From an uncultured Chloroflexota bacterium (GTDB taxonomy: Bacteria; Chloroflexota; Limnocylindria; Limnocylindrales; CSP1-4), in assembly GCA_903925955.1 (NCBI GenBank), contig CAIYHO010000106.1, positions 1-33,728 on the forward strand: a stretch of DNA of 33,728 bases, given 5' to 3'. Each line of letters begins with the position of its first letter. Position 1 is the stretch's first letter. A program made the position numbers and the translations under genes. The notes under the pieces are model-generated. The model did no database searches. It was not told the DNA's origin and saw only the letters and a program-made list of their open reading frames with translations. This document shows, piece by piece, positions 17,036-26,143 of this stretch.

Positions 17036-17997
17036 CCGGCCGGCCGCCAGCCGCGCCGCACGGCATCCGCAACCCGCGCCGCGCGGACATTGGCCGCGAC
17101 ATCGTGGACCCGCACGATATCCGCTCCGGCCACCACGCCGAGGACCGTGCTGGCAGCGGTGACCTCCACCCGCTGGTCCGGCGGCAGGTCCAGCAGCTTG
17201 CCCAGCGTGGACTTGCGCGAGGTGCCCAGCAGCAGGGGGCGCCGAAGCACGCGCAACGCATCCAGCCCGGCGAGGAGCGCGAAGTTGTGCTCGGGCGTCT
17301 TGCCGAAGCCAAAGCCCGGATCGATGACCAGATGCTCCCAGGGAACGCCCGCGTCCAGCGCACGGTCCAGGGCGCGCCACAGGTCCGCCACCACCTCGGC
17401 CATGAGGTTGCGGTAGCGGGCAGCGTCGCGGTTGTGCATCAGGACAATCGGCACGCCGTGCTGGGCGGCCACGCGCATGAGCGCGTCGTCATCGGCCACG
17501 CCCCACACATCGTTGAGCAGGTGGGCGCCCGCGGCCAGCGCCGCCTCGGCGACGGCCGGGCTGGTGGTGTCCACGGAGATGGGCATGCCCGGGAGCGCCT
17601 GCGCAAGAGCGCGGACCACGGGTACAACCCGGCCAATCTCGGCGGCCGCGGTGATGGGCGCGTGCCCGGGTCGGCTTGAGGCGCCGCCAACGTCAAGGAT
17701 GTCCGCGCCGTCGGCAACCATCGCCCGGGCTTGGGCGAGGGCTGCCTGGACCGGGTCTGCGCCGCGGAGGAGCCCGTCGCCTGAGAACGAGTCCGGCGTG
17801 ACGTTGAGGACGCCCATGACATACGTGCGCTCGCCCCAGGCAAACGTCTGGCGGCCCAGCACCAGCGGGGCGGGGGTGTCGGGCAGGCCAGGGCTTGCGC
17901 CGTCCGGCAGCCGGAACGACGGGGTTGCAGCGCCGCCGCCCACCTCGGGGCGCTCGCGCACCACGCCTTCCTCGCCCGGGAGCCGCCGGTCCGTCAT
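17011..17997 (-). CDS. folP: dihydropteroate synthase
   Basis: YVMGVLNVTPDSFSGDG...ADILDVGGASSRPGH...ISVDTTSPAVAEAAL...VIDPGFGFGKTPEHNFALL...LLGTSRKSTLG. Confidence 0.95.
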   Translation of the reverse strand: MTDRRLPGEEGVVRERPEVGGGAATPSFRLPDGASPGLPDTPAPLVLGRQTFAWGERTYVMGVLNVTPDSFSGDGLLRGADPVQAALAQARAMVADGADILDVGGASSRPGHAPITAAAEIGRVVPVVRALAQALPGMPISVDTTSPAVAEAALAAGAHLLNDVWGVADDDALMRVAAQHGVPIVLMHNRDAARYRNLMAEVVADLWRALDRALDAGVPWEHLVIDPGFGFGKTPEHNFALLAGLDALRVLRRPLLLGTSRKSTLGKLLDLPPDQRVEVTAASTVLGVVAGADIVRVHDVAANVRAARVADAVRRGWRPAGWSTGSGT

Positions 17998-19367
17998 GAC
18001 GCCTCCGGGTCCCGCAGCACGGGATCCTCCACAAGCCTGGCGCGCGCTGCGCCAACCAGGTACAGGGACCCGGCCACCACGACGGTACCGTCCCCGGTTT
18101 GGAGCGCGAGGTCCAGCGCAGCATCCGGTGTCTCTGCCGCCACCGCGCGCAAGCCCGGGATCCCGGCTGCCTGCCAAGCCGCCGCCAAGTCCGGGGCGGA
18201 GAGCGCCCGCGGCAGATCCAGCGATGTGCAGATCACCGTGGCCCCTGCCAGCGCCGCACAGCCCGACATCGCGGCAATGACACCGGGCACGTCCTTGTCC
18301 GACATCGAGCCCCACACCAGCGTCAACGCCGGGGGGTTAGCCGCGCCGCCACCCGCAAGATGCGGGCGCAGATCGTCCAGCGCCACTGCCAGCGCAGCTG
18401 CGCCCGCCGGGTTGTGCGCCCCGTCCAGCAGCACTTCGCGCGTCCCGCCGCCTGGTACCGCCGCGCCCACAAGCTCTAGGCGGCCCGGCCAGCGCGCCTG
18501 CGCATACCCGCGCCGGCGGGCATCGTCGGGCACCTGGGCAATCCCGGCGGCGGCCAGCGCGTCGAGGAGTGCATCGGCCACGGCAAGGTTGGCGCCCTGG
18601 TGTCGGCCGCGCAGACCCACCTCAGTTGGGCCAAGGCGCGGCAGATCCACCGTAAGCGCGTCTCGGGTCCACTCCAGCACGTTTGCGGGCCCTACGACGG
18701 CAAGCGGGACGCCCAGACGCAGACAGCGACGGCGCACAACGCCAAGGGCATCACCGGTGGTACCGGTAACCGCCCGATCGCCACGTCCGATGATGGCCGC
18801 CTTCTGGCGCGCAATCGCCTCCAGCGTGGAGCCGAGACGATCCGTGTGGTCCAGCGCGACGTTGGTCAACACCGCCACGCCGCCGTCCCAGGCATGGGTG
18901 GCGTCAAGCCTGCCGCCGAGGCCCACTTCAACCAGCGCCACGTCCGGCTTCGTCAGGGCGAAGTGGCGGAACATGACCGCGGTGAGCAACTCAAACTCGG
19001 TCAGAGGGCCAAGACGCCGCGCCACCTTGGCCGCAACCGGCAGCACAGCCGCCACGCCGCTCGCGAAGTCCTCCGGCGAAATTGGCCGCCCATCCACCAC
19101 GATCCGCTCGCGGTACGTCACCAGGTGGGGTTTTGGGGTCTCGGCCGTCCGGTACCCAGCGGCTCGGAGCGCCGATCCGGCCAGCGCAATCACGCTGCCC
19201 TTACCGTTGGTGCCCGCGACAAGCGCGCCGCGGACGGCCAGTTGCGGATCGCCAAGCTCGCGAAGCAGGGCGCGGACGCGGCCCAGCCCCAGGCGAATTC
19301 CAAAACGACCGCGCGCCTCGAGAGCGGCAAGAGCGTCGGCGTAGGAGAGGTTGTCGGGCGCGCTCAC
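17994..19367 (-). CDS. folC: bifunctional folylpolyglutamate/dihydrofolate synthase
   Basis: VAGTNGKGSVIALAGSALRAAGYRTAETPKPHLVTYRERIVVDGRPIS...EVGLGGRLDATHA...LDGAHNPAGAAAL. Confidence 0.95.
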   Translation of the reverse strand: MSAPDNLSYADALAALEARGRFGIRLGLGRVRALLRELGDPQLAVRGALVAGTNGKGSVIALAGSALRAAGYRTAETPKPHLVTYRERIVVDGRPISPEDFASGVAAVLPVAAKVARRLGPLTEFELLTAVMFRHFALTKPDVALVEVGLGGRLDATHAWDGGVAVLTNVALDHTDRLGSTLEAIARQKAAIIGRGDRAVTGTTGDALGVVRRRCLRLGVPLAVVGPANVLEWTRDALTVDLPRLGPTEVGLRGRHQGANLAVADALLDALAAAGIAQVPDDARRRGYAQARWPGRLELVGAAVPGGGTREVLLDGAHNPAGAAALAVALDDLRPHLAGGGAANPPALTLVWGSMSDKDVPGVIAAMSGCAALAGATVICTSLDLPRALSAPDLAAAWQAAGIPGLRAVAAETPDAALDLALQTGDGTVVVAGSLYLVGAARARLVEDPVLRDPEAS

Positions 19368-19945
19368 TCGCGGCCCAGATCATCCCCGTAGAACACGCAC
19401 TGGTTAAAGCGCGGGGTGAGGCACACGTCGTTGACGTAGCTCTCATCGAGGTGGACGCCGCCGCGCAGCTGGCACCGCGAGATGTTGGTGGGCTGCCGGA
19501 TCAGGCCCTTGAGCAGGTGCGGCGCCTGGATGGGGATGGCGCCGCGAGAGCCCGTCACATAGAAGTGCGGGCAGACGTTGCGCCGGAGGCTTGGCATCCC
19601 AAACGTCCGGGGAGCCGGCGCCAGCCCCGGGTCACGGCTGACAGGGCGGTAGACGCCACGCTCGCCGCTGATCCCCATGGGGCGCTGCGCCAGGGCAGAC
19701 GCAAGGAACGCCCTGGACATCGGGCCCTGCCCGGTGCGGGCGGACGCAGGCGGGGCAAAGCGTGTCGGGGGTGGCGTTGCGGCGGGTGCCGGGGTTGCCG
19801 GGTCGGCCGCTGGCGCGCCACGGTCAGAGGCTGTCGCCGGGCGCACAAGGACACGGGAGACCGGGGCGTGGCTCCACGTCCCGCGGTCGCCGGGTACCGG
19901 CCGCATTGGCCTCCGGTCTCGCGCCTCCACCAGGTCCTCCCTCAC
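19364..19945 (-). CDS. uncharacterised Pro/Ala-rich protein with C-terminal four-cysteine module
   Basis: ...VCPHFYVTGSRGAIPIQAPHLLKGLIRQPTNISRCQLRGGVHLDESYVNDVCLTPRFNQCVFYGDDLGRE; stop overlaps folC start. GTG 19945 or ATG 19906 start uncertain. Confidence 0.6.
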   Translation of the reverse strand: MREDLVEARDRRPMRPVPGDRGTWSHAPVSRVLVRPATASDRGAPAADPATPAPAATPPPTRFAPPASARTGQGPMSRAFLASALAQRPMGISGERGVYRPVSRDPGLAPAPRTFGMPSLRRNVCPHFYVTGSRGAIPIQAPHLLKGLIRQPTNISRCQLRGGVHLDESYVNDVCLTPRFNQCVFYGDDLGRE

Positions 19946-20104
19946 GCACAGCCGCTGGCTGGCTCGTGCTTGGCGCAGCGTACCACCGGGCCCGCGCAGG
20001 CTGGTCGGCCCGTGCCACCAGCCCGCGGGCAGCGCACGCGGCCAGCGCCCGGGGCAATTGCGACGCGCGCGGGCAAGCGCCCGCTTCGTGCGACAATCCG
20101 CCCG

Positions 20105-21328
20105 ATGGAGCCCCGCCGCGGGGGGCGGCCCTCGCAGGTCAGCCCCCGAAAACCCTCCACCGGCCGCCCGACCCCCAAGCGGGTCCGACCGGTTGCGCCG
20201 TCGGCTGCCCGGCTCTCCCGACACCGGACGATCGAGCGCCGCAGGGGTTTGCCCCCCGGCGCCCAAATCCTCCTTGGCGCGGGCATCGTGCTGCTCAGCG
20301 TCGTGGTGCTGTTCGCCGGTGCCGGCAAGGTGGGCCCGATGCTCGCCGCCGCGGTTCGGAGCCTGGGCGGTCTGGCGTCAGGCGTGGTCCTGCCCAGTGA
20401 GTCCGCCACACCGCTGCCCTCGGGCGCCATCAGCGACGCACCCGTGATCCTTGCCCCAGACCAGCCCTCCACTAACAACGCCGCCGTCCAGATCACCCTC
20501 AAGGTGCCGGGGTCCGTTGCTGGCCAGACGGGGTACAGCTGCAGGCTCTGGGTCACGCTGCCAAACGCGGAAGCTGTCATCGCCACCGAGGTGCCGGTTG
20601 GCGCTACCACGCAGCTCAAGATCCCTGACGTCGCGCTCTCGGAGGGCGCAAACAGCTTCCAGGCCTCCATCGTGGGCCCGGGCGGCGAGAGCGTGCTCTC
20701 CACCCCCGTCACCTGGATTCTGGACACCACGAAGCCCACCGTGAAACTCAGCTCACCGGCCAACAACTCATCGCTCTCAAAGGACACGGTGCTGGTCAAG
20801 GGCAAGACGCAGGCCGACAGCGCCGTGCGGATTGCCAATGGGGCCAACGGAGCCGCCGTCGCCACCACCGCAGACGCAACAGGCGCCTTCGCAGGGACCA
20901 TCGCGGTGGCCGCTGGGTCCAACGTCATCACGGTCTCCGTCACGGACCCTGCGGGCAATGCCAATGCGGCCTCGGTCACGGTGACCCGCGGAACCGGGCA
21001 GCTTCGCGTGGTCCTTACCGGCACCACGTACCGGTTCAAGGTGGCGACCCTGCCCAAGGGCGTCACGTTCACGGTGGTGGTCACTGGACCCGACGGGCGA
21101 CGACTCGCCGGCGCCAAGGCGCTCTTCACCGTCACCGTCCCAGGCCTTGAGCCCATCGTGTCCCCCGAGTTCCTCACGGACTCCAGCGGCACATCGTCCT
21201 TCACCACCACAATTCCGGCGCCGTCACTGCCCGGAACGGGTACTGGCAGCGGGCTTGCCAGCGTGTTGATCACCCTGCCCGATGGCATCACCACGGCCAC
21301 CGCCCGCCAGGTGCTCACGGTCCAGTAG
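20105..21328 (+). CDS. membrane-anchored secreted protein with Ig-like repeat domains
   Basis: Basic N-term plus TM GAQILLGAGIVLLSVVVLFAGAG; DTTKPTVKLSSPANNSSLSKDTVLVKGKTQADSAVRIANG...GSNVITVSVTDPAGNANAASVTVTR (bacterial Ig-like fold). Confidence 0.75.
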   Translation: MEPRRGGRPSQVSPRKPSTGRPTPKRVRPVAPSAARLSRHRTIERRRGLPPGAQILLGAGIVLLSVVVLFAGAGKVGPMLAAAVRSLGGLASGVVLPSESATPLPSGAISDAPVILAPDQPSTNNAAVQITLKVPGSVAGQTGYSCRLWVTLPNAEAVIATEVPVGATTQLKIPDVALSEGANSFQASIVGPGGESVLSTPVTWILDTTKPTVKLSSPANNSSLSKDTVLVKGKTQADSAVRIANGANGAAVATTADATGAFAGTIAVAAGSNVITVSVTDPAGNANAASVTVTRGTGQLRVVLTGTTYRFKVATLPKGVTFTVVVTGPDGRRLAGAKALFTVTVPGLEPIVSPEFLTDSSGTSSFTTTIPAPSLPGTGTGSGLASVLITLPDGITTATARQVLTVQ

Positions 21329-21383
21329 CGGTCGTCAGTCATTCGCGCGTGACAGCGCGCTCAGGTGTAGCTACGCTTGCAGC

Positions 21384-21791
21384 ATGCCGCCCTGGCGCTG
21401 TCCCCACTGCAATACGCCCCAGCCAGAGACGTCGCGTTGCTGGCTGTGCGGCAAGATGACCACCGCCTGCATTGCCTGTCGCCACTTCCGGCGGGGCATG
21501 GCGGGTGGTCTTGCGCTGTGTGGACGCAACCTCAAGGGCCCCGTGCTGCGCGGACCGGAGGTCATGCCCTGCTGGGAGGCACCGCCGCCGCTCGCCCCAG
21601 CCACCCCCGCTGCGGACGGGCATCTGCCCATCGCAACCCGCTCCAGTCGAACGTTCGTTCCAGTTGACGAGTTGGCGAAGGCCCTGCCGACAGCCGAAGA
21701 GCGGGCCCAGGCGGCGCGCGATGCAGCGGCGCTGGCGGCGCGGAACCAGCGCGACTGGGGCTGGGTCCTGTTTGCCGAACTGGAGGCCTAG
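21384..21791 (+). CDS. small zinc-ribbon-like protein
   Basis: MPPWRCPHCNTPQPETSRCWLCGKMTTACIACRHFRRGMAGGLALCGRNLKGPVLRGPEVMPCWEA: CxxC...CxxC...CxxC. Confidence 0.65.
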   Translation: MPPWRCPHCNTPQPETSRCWLCGKMTTACIACRHFRRGMAGGLALCGRNLKGPVLRGPEVMPCWEAPPPLAPATPAADGHLPIATRSSRTFVPVDELAKALPTAEERAQAARDAAALAARNQRDWGWVLFAELEA

Positions 21792-21809
21792 GAGGCCCTC
21801 ACCGACCCG

Positions 21810-21900
21810 CCAGACGGCGGCCTCACCTGCCCAGACGATCCGTGCGGCCCAGACGGCTCAGGCGGCCCGGCCCACGCCAGACGGCCAGACGGCCAGACGG
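21810..21900 (+). repeat. degenerate ccagacgg octamer cluster
   Basis: Exact ccagacgg at 21810, then tandem at 21877, 21885, 21893; further cccagacg-type copies between. Confidence 0.5.
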
Positions 21901-21929
21901 CGGCCCAGGCGTCCGCTCACGCCCCCCGT

Positions 21930-22042
21930 GACCCACCACAGACTCACACGGCGCCTCACCGTGCAGAGCTCGGCGCCTGATGGGTCGCCTTCCGCCTCGA
22001 ACCCTGCACGCCGATGTCGATGCTGAGTCAGGCGTGGGTCAA
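21930..22042 (-). repeat. TGASTCA palindromic intergenic element, copy 2 (inverted relative to copy 1)
   Basis: ctgagtcaggcgtgggtcaa (22023-22042) is the exact reverse complement of 10059-10078; other end gacccaccacagactcac (21930-21947); inner gtgcagagctcg (21961-21972). Confidence 0.75.
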
Positions 22043-22088
22043 CAGACCCCCTACGTTGACCCGAGCCGACCTCGCCCCCCCGGTCAGG

Positions 22089-24041
22089 CTACGGCGTGCA
22101 CGTACCGCCAAACGAGGCGCTGTCGTAGAACTCGAAGTTGATGGTGCTCCCGGTGGCCACCTTGGAGCCAGCCGCCAGCGACTGCGTCCAAGCGAACCAG
22201 GCAGTGCGGTCAAACGAGTTGGCCGGATCAGGGTTGCCATCCGGAAGGCCCGTGATCGTGCCCATCTTGAGACCGTCAGCCGCGAGCGCGTCTGCGACGT
22301 CGCCAAGCAGCTGGCACTTGTAGTTGGGCACGGTCACCTTGGCGGGCGTCGGGACCGGTGTGGGGGCCGGCGTGGGGGCCGGCGTGGGCGTGGGTGTTGG
22401 TGACGGCGTGGGCGTGGGCGTAGGCGACGGCTCCGGGCCATCGGACACCACGTAGCTCACGGGCGTGCCGGGGGCCACGATGACGCCCGGCAGCGGGTTC
22501 TGGCTGATGATGGCGCCAGCAGCCACAAGCGGGTCAAACCCGGTGGTGCGGGTGCCGATGGCGAGCCCCGCCGTCACAACCTCCTTGAGCGCGTCGGCCT
22601 CCACCTTGCCGCGCATGTCAGGGACGGTGACAGACTGCTTGCCGCGGGCGACGGTCAGCTGGATCTGGGATCCGGCGGCAACCGCCGCACCCTGCAGGGG
22701 GTTCTGCGCAATGACCGTGTCCGGCGCAACGTCGGCACGCTCCTCAGACGCGGAGCGCACAACGGTCAGGCCAAGCTGGGCCGCGTTCTTCTCCGCATCC
22801 GCGTAGGCCATGTTGATGAACGAGGGCACGGTGACCATCGCACCGGATGCCGTGGGTGACGGAGTGGCGCTGGCGGCCGGGCCGCCCGAGACAAACTTGA
22901 AGACCAGCAGGCCGAAGACCAACAGAATGGCGATGGCGAGGCCACCCGCGATCCAGGCCCACGGACCCGCGTCCTGCTCGTCGCCATCAGACATGGGCGG
23001 CGGGGGCGGCACGCTTCGCGTGGAGATGGGCGCGGGACCACCGGGTCGGGCGTAGGCGTCGGGCGGATAGGGCATCGGGGGCGCAGGGCGCGCCGGGATG
23101 CCGGCGCCGGCAGGGCGGGGCACGCCTGGGAGACCCGAAGCGGCAGCCGCACCGGCAGCCACACCGGCGGCAGCCACACCGGCGGCAGCTCCGGCCGCGG
23201 CGGACCCGCCAACTCCTGTGTCAGCCAGAAACCCGTCCAGCGCACCGGCCATTGCGGCAGCCGTGGGGTAGCGGTCATCGGGATCGAAGGCCATCGCGCG
23301 CAGGACAATCGCGTCAAGTTCTGACGGGATGGACCCGCGCAGCGAGGACGGGCGCGGCGGCGTGGTGGTCAGGCGGGCCAGCGCCACGGCGGCGGCTCCG
23401 TCTCCGCTGAACGGCCGCTGGCCGGTGAGCGCCTCAAACAGGACGATGCCCAGGGCGTAGATGTCGGAGGCGGCCGTGGCCTGCTCCCCGCGCGCCTGCT
23501 CCGGCGCAAAGTAGTGCACGGAACCCATCGTGGTGCCGGGCATGGTGATCTGCGATTCGGCAATCGCCCGGGCGATGCCAAAGTCCGCAACCTTCACGCG
23601 CCCATCTCGGCCCACAAGGATGTTGGACGGCTTCACGTCGCGGTGGACGATGCCGTGGACGTGGGCGGCGTGGAGCGCCTTGGCAACCTCGGCCGCCACA
23701 CGTGCAGACTGGCGCGGGGCCAGCGGGCCGTTGTCGCGCAGGATGGCGCCCAGATCCTGGCCGTCCACCAGCTCCATGACGATGTACGGACCGGACTCCT
23801 CTTCGCCGAAGTCAAAGACCGCCACGATGTTGGGGTGGCTCAGCGAGGCGGCGGCGCGTGCCTCGTCGCGGAAGCGGGCGAGGAAGTCCGGATCGCGGCC
23901 AAACTCCGGACGCAGCAGCTTGATGGCAACGTCCCGCTCCAGCTGGGCATCACGGGCGCGGTAGATGCTCGCCATGCCGCCCTGCCCGAGCAGCTCAAGC
24001 AGACGGTATCGGCCGTCCAGCGTGCTCCCGATCTCGGTCAT
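22089..24041 (-). CDS. PASTA-domain serine/threonine protein kinase (PknB-like)
   Basis: YRLLELLGQGGMASIYRARDAQLERDVAIKLLRPE...HGIVHRDVKPSNILVGRDGRVKVADFGIARA; TM IAGGLAIAILLVFGLLVFKFV; PASTA repeats (VPSFINMAYADAEKNAAQLGLTVV..., VPDMRGKVEADALKEVVTAGLAIG...). Confidence 0.95.
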   Translation of the reverse strand: MTEIGSTLDGRYRLLELLGQGGMASIYRARDAQLERDVAIKLLRPEFGRDPDFLARFRDEARAAASLSHPNIVAVFDFGEEESGPYIVMELVDGQDLGAILRDNGPLAPRQSARVAAEVAKALHAAHVHGIVHRDVKPSNILVGRDGRVKVADFGIARAIAESQITMPGTTMGSVHYFAPEQARGEQATAASDIYALGIVLFEALTGQRPFSGDGAAAVALARLTTTPPRPSSLRGSIPSELDAIVLRAMAFDPDDRYPTAAAMAGALDGFLADTGVGGSAAAGAAAGVAAAGVAAGAAAASGLPGVPRPAGAGIPARPAPPMPYPPDAYARPGGPAPISTRSVPPPPPMSDGDEQDAGPWAWIAGGLAIAILLVFGLLVFKFVSGGPAASATPSPTASGAMVTVPSFINMAYADAEKNAAQLGLTVVRSASEERADVAPDTVIAQNPLQGAAVAAGSQIQLTVARGKQSVTVPDMRGKVEADALKEVVTAGLAIGTRTTGFDPLVAAGAIISQNPLPGVIVAPGTPVSYVVSDGPEPSPTPTPTPSPTPTPTPAPTPAPTPVPTPAKVTVPNYKCQLLGDVADALAADGLKMGTITGLPDGNPDPANSFDRTAWFAWTQSLAAGSKVATGSTINFEFYDSASFGGTCTP

Positions 24042-24092
24042 GGGCGGGTCGTCTCCCTGCTCAGTGCCACTTTGTCAGTGTCGTCAGTTTGG

Positions 24093-24971
24093 TCAGATAT
24101 CCAGCGAGCGCAAGTACTCGCGGAACGCGCCGCCAAACTCCGGTCTGGCAAGCGCCAGTTCTACCGACGCCTGAAGCCAGCCCATCGTGGTGCCGGCGTC
24201 ATAGCGCGTGCCCTCAAAAGCGTAGCCAAAGACGCTTTGCTCATCCATGAGCGCATGAATGGCGTCCGTGAGCTGGATTTCGCCGCCGGCGCCGCGCTGC
24301 GTCTGCTCCAGCTTGTCGAAGATCTTGGGCGTCAGCACATAGCGGCCAACGACAGCCAGGTTGGACGGCGCGGTCCCCGGTTCCGGCTTCTCCACCAGCT
24401 GGTTGACCGTGTAGGTGCGGTTCCCGTCTGACGAGCCGCCCACGGGCTCGCCGCCAATGACGCCGTACCGGTGCGTGTCCTGGGGCGGCACCTCCATCAC
24501 CGCCACAACCGAGCCGTGGTGCTGCTGGTAGGCGTGGATCAGCTGGCCGATGCAGGGCCGGTCCGCGATGACCACGTCGTCCGGGAGGAGGACGGCAAAC
24601 GGCTCGTGGCCGATGAGGTCCTTCGCCATGAGCACCGCGTGGCCAAGGCCCAGCTGCTCCTTCTGGCGGATGTAGGCAATCTGGGCGAGGTCCGTGATGT
24701 GGCGGACCTGGCGCAGCTTCTCAATCTCGCCCTTCTCCTCAAGCAGGTGCTCAAGCTCAAAGGAGCGGTCGAAGTGGTCCTCGATGGCGCGCTTCTGCGA
24801 GGACGTGACGATGATGATCTGCTCGATGCCTGCAGCCACCGCTTCTTCTACGGCGTACTGGATCACCGGCCTGTCAACCAGCGGCAGCATCTCTTTGGGC
24901 TGCGCCTTTGTCGCGGGTAGGAATCGCGTGCCCCAACCTGCGGCGGGAAGGACGGCTTTGCGGACGCGCAT
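24093..24971 (-). CDS. galU: UTP-glucose-1-phosphate uridylyltransferase
   Basis: MRVRKAVLPAAGWGTRFLPATKAQPKEMLPLVDRPVIQYAVEEAVAAGIEQIIIVTSSQKRAIEDHFDRSFELE...; GalU signatures. Confidence 0.95.
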   Translation of the reverse strand: MRVRKAVLPAAGWGTRFLPATKAQPKEMLPLVDRPVIQYAVEEAVAAGIEQIIIVTSSQKRAIEDHFDRSFELEHLLEEKGEIEKLRQVRHITDLAQIAYIRQKEQLGLGHAVLMAKDLIGHEPFAVLLPDDVVIADRPCIGQLIHAYQQHHGSVVAVMEVPPQDTHRYGVIGGEPVGGSSDGNRTYTVNQLVEKPEPGTAPSNLAVVGRYVLTPKIFDKLEQTQRGAGGEIQLTDAIHALMDEQSVFGYAFEGTRYDAGTTMGWLQASVELALARPEFGGAFREYLRSLDI

Positions 24972-25042
24972 CGGACCTCTTGTGAGCGTGACGGACCTGC
25001 GGGCGAGTATACCGGCGGGTGTGGCCGGAACCCCGGTGGGCG

Positions 25043-25381
25043 TCAGGCGGGGACGAACTCGTGGTTGTCCCGGTGGATCCCGTCGCAGAGGCCAAAGGCC
25101 GGCGGATCGGTTGGAAGCTCGATGGGGCGCATGATCTCACGCACCTCGCCCCGGCGGCAGAACAGATAGCCCTTCTCGCCCATCCAGCGGCGGACGCAGG
25201 CGGGGTCACCGTGGAACTGGTGGGGGCCCGGATTGATCAGCGCGGTCTCGTCCCAGCCAACGGCAACCTCAGGCGAGACGACATCAAGCAGGTTCACCCG
25301 CCACGGGGTGCCATCGATGATCTCGCGGCAGCCGTCACAGCGGCGGGCAACGTTGTCGCTGACGATGGTTCGGATCGTCAC
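25043..25381 (-). CDS. hypothetical protein with CxxC and HxxxxC (possible zinc-binding)
   Basis: VTIRTIVSDNVARRCDGCREIIDGTPWRVNLLD...PHQFHGDPACVRRWMGEKGYLFCRRGEVREIM...; start uncertain (ORF extends to 25450). Confidence 0.5.
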   Translation of the reverse strand: MTIRTIVSDNVARRCDGCREIIDGTPWRVNLLDVVSPEVAVGWDETALINPGPHQFHGDPACVRRWMGEKGYLFCRRGEVREIMRPIELPTDPPAFGLCDGIHRDNHEFVPA

Positions 25382-25462
25382 GCCCAGGATCTCCACGTCC
25401 GCGAGGATAGCAGGGGAGGCCACCCGGCGAGAGGCGTGGTCGGGCACCATCCAAGGCAGCGG

Positions 25463-25990
25463 CTAGGGCTTGACCGCCGCGGGACCGTAGGTTCCGGAGC
25501 CGAGGAACCAGCCGTCGTCCACCTTGATGACATACCCAAGCTTCGGTTCTTGCGTATTCGCATGCTCGGGGTTGGGCCACGTGTAGTACAGCCAGCCGGA
25601 GCCAGCTGTGGCGAGCCGCACGAGTCCCTCGATGACCATGATGCCGTTTGGGTCTTTCATGTCGATCAGGTTCTTGCCCACCAGCGTCGCGTCGCCGCCG
25701 TGGGCAATCACGGTCCCGGTGAAGTCGTAGGCAAAGATGTAGAGCTGGCCGTGGTGGAAGTCCCCGCCCGGCGCGGTGAAGGTCTGCAGCGCGGTGGCCT
25801 TGCCGTTCGCCTTGGCGTAGGCAACAGCCTTCTCGACGAACAGCTGCACATCGGCCTTGGTGGGGTCAGCAGACGACGCAGGCGAAGGAGTGGCAGCGGC
25901 ACCACAGGCGGCAATCAGCAGCGCCAGCACCAAGCTCATGACAACCAGAACCTGCCGCGGCTTGGTGCGCGATCCATGGCGGACCGACAT
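25463..25990 (-). CDS. lipoprotein with single cache-like sensor domain
   Basis: Lipobox LLIAACGAA; VQLFVEKAVAYAKANGKATALQTFTAPGGDFHHGQLYIFAYDFTGTVIAHGGDATLVGKNLIDMKDPNG...GWLYYTWPNPEHANTQEPKLGYVIKVDDGWFLGSGTY. Confidence 0.85.
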   Translation of the reverse strand: MSVRHGSRTKPRQVLVVMSLVLALLIAACGAAATPSPASSADPTKADVQLFVEKAVAYAKANGKATALQTFTAPGGDFHHGQLYIFAYDFTGTVIAHGGDATLVGKNLIDMKDPNGIMVIEGLVRLATAGSGWLYYTWPNPEHANTQEPKLGYVIKVDDGWFLGSGTYGPAAVKP

Positions 25991-26025
25991 GCGGTGTCTC
26001 CTCAGGCCTCACGCACAGCACAAGC

Positions 26026-26102
26026 TGGTACCCCCAACCGGATTCGAACCGGTGATCTCCGCCTTGAAAGGGCGGCGTCCTAGGCCTCTAGACGATGGGG
26101 GC
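26026..26102 (-). tRNA. tRNA-Glu (anticodon TTC), CCA encoded
   Basis: Minus strand GCCCCCATCGTCTAGAGGCCTAGGACGCCGCCCTTTCAAGGCGGAGATCACCGGTTCGAATCCGGTTGGGGGTACCA: acceptor, D, anticodon (CCGCC-CTTTCAA-GGCGG) and T arms all form. Confidence 0.95.
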
Positions 26103-26143
26103 ACGGTGGCCGGGAGGCGGGGCCGAGTGTACCAGCGGCACGG

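Noticed and set aside
19082-20104. N-terminal extension of the 19082..21328 plus ORF
   Set aside because: Overlaps folC and the 4-Cys gene in antisense; ATG at 20105 fits the real protein start.
19942-21342. 466-aa minus ORF opposite the Ig-like protein
   Set aside because: Plus strand has TM plus Ig-like domains; minus translation shows no family.
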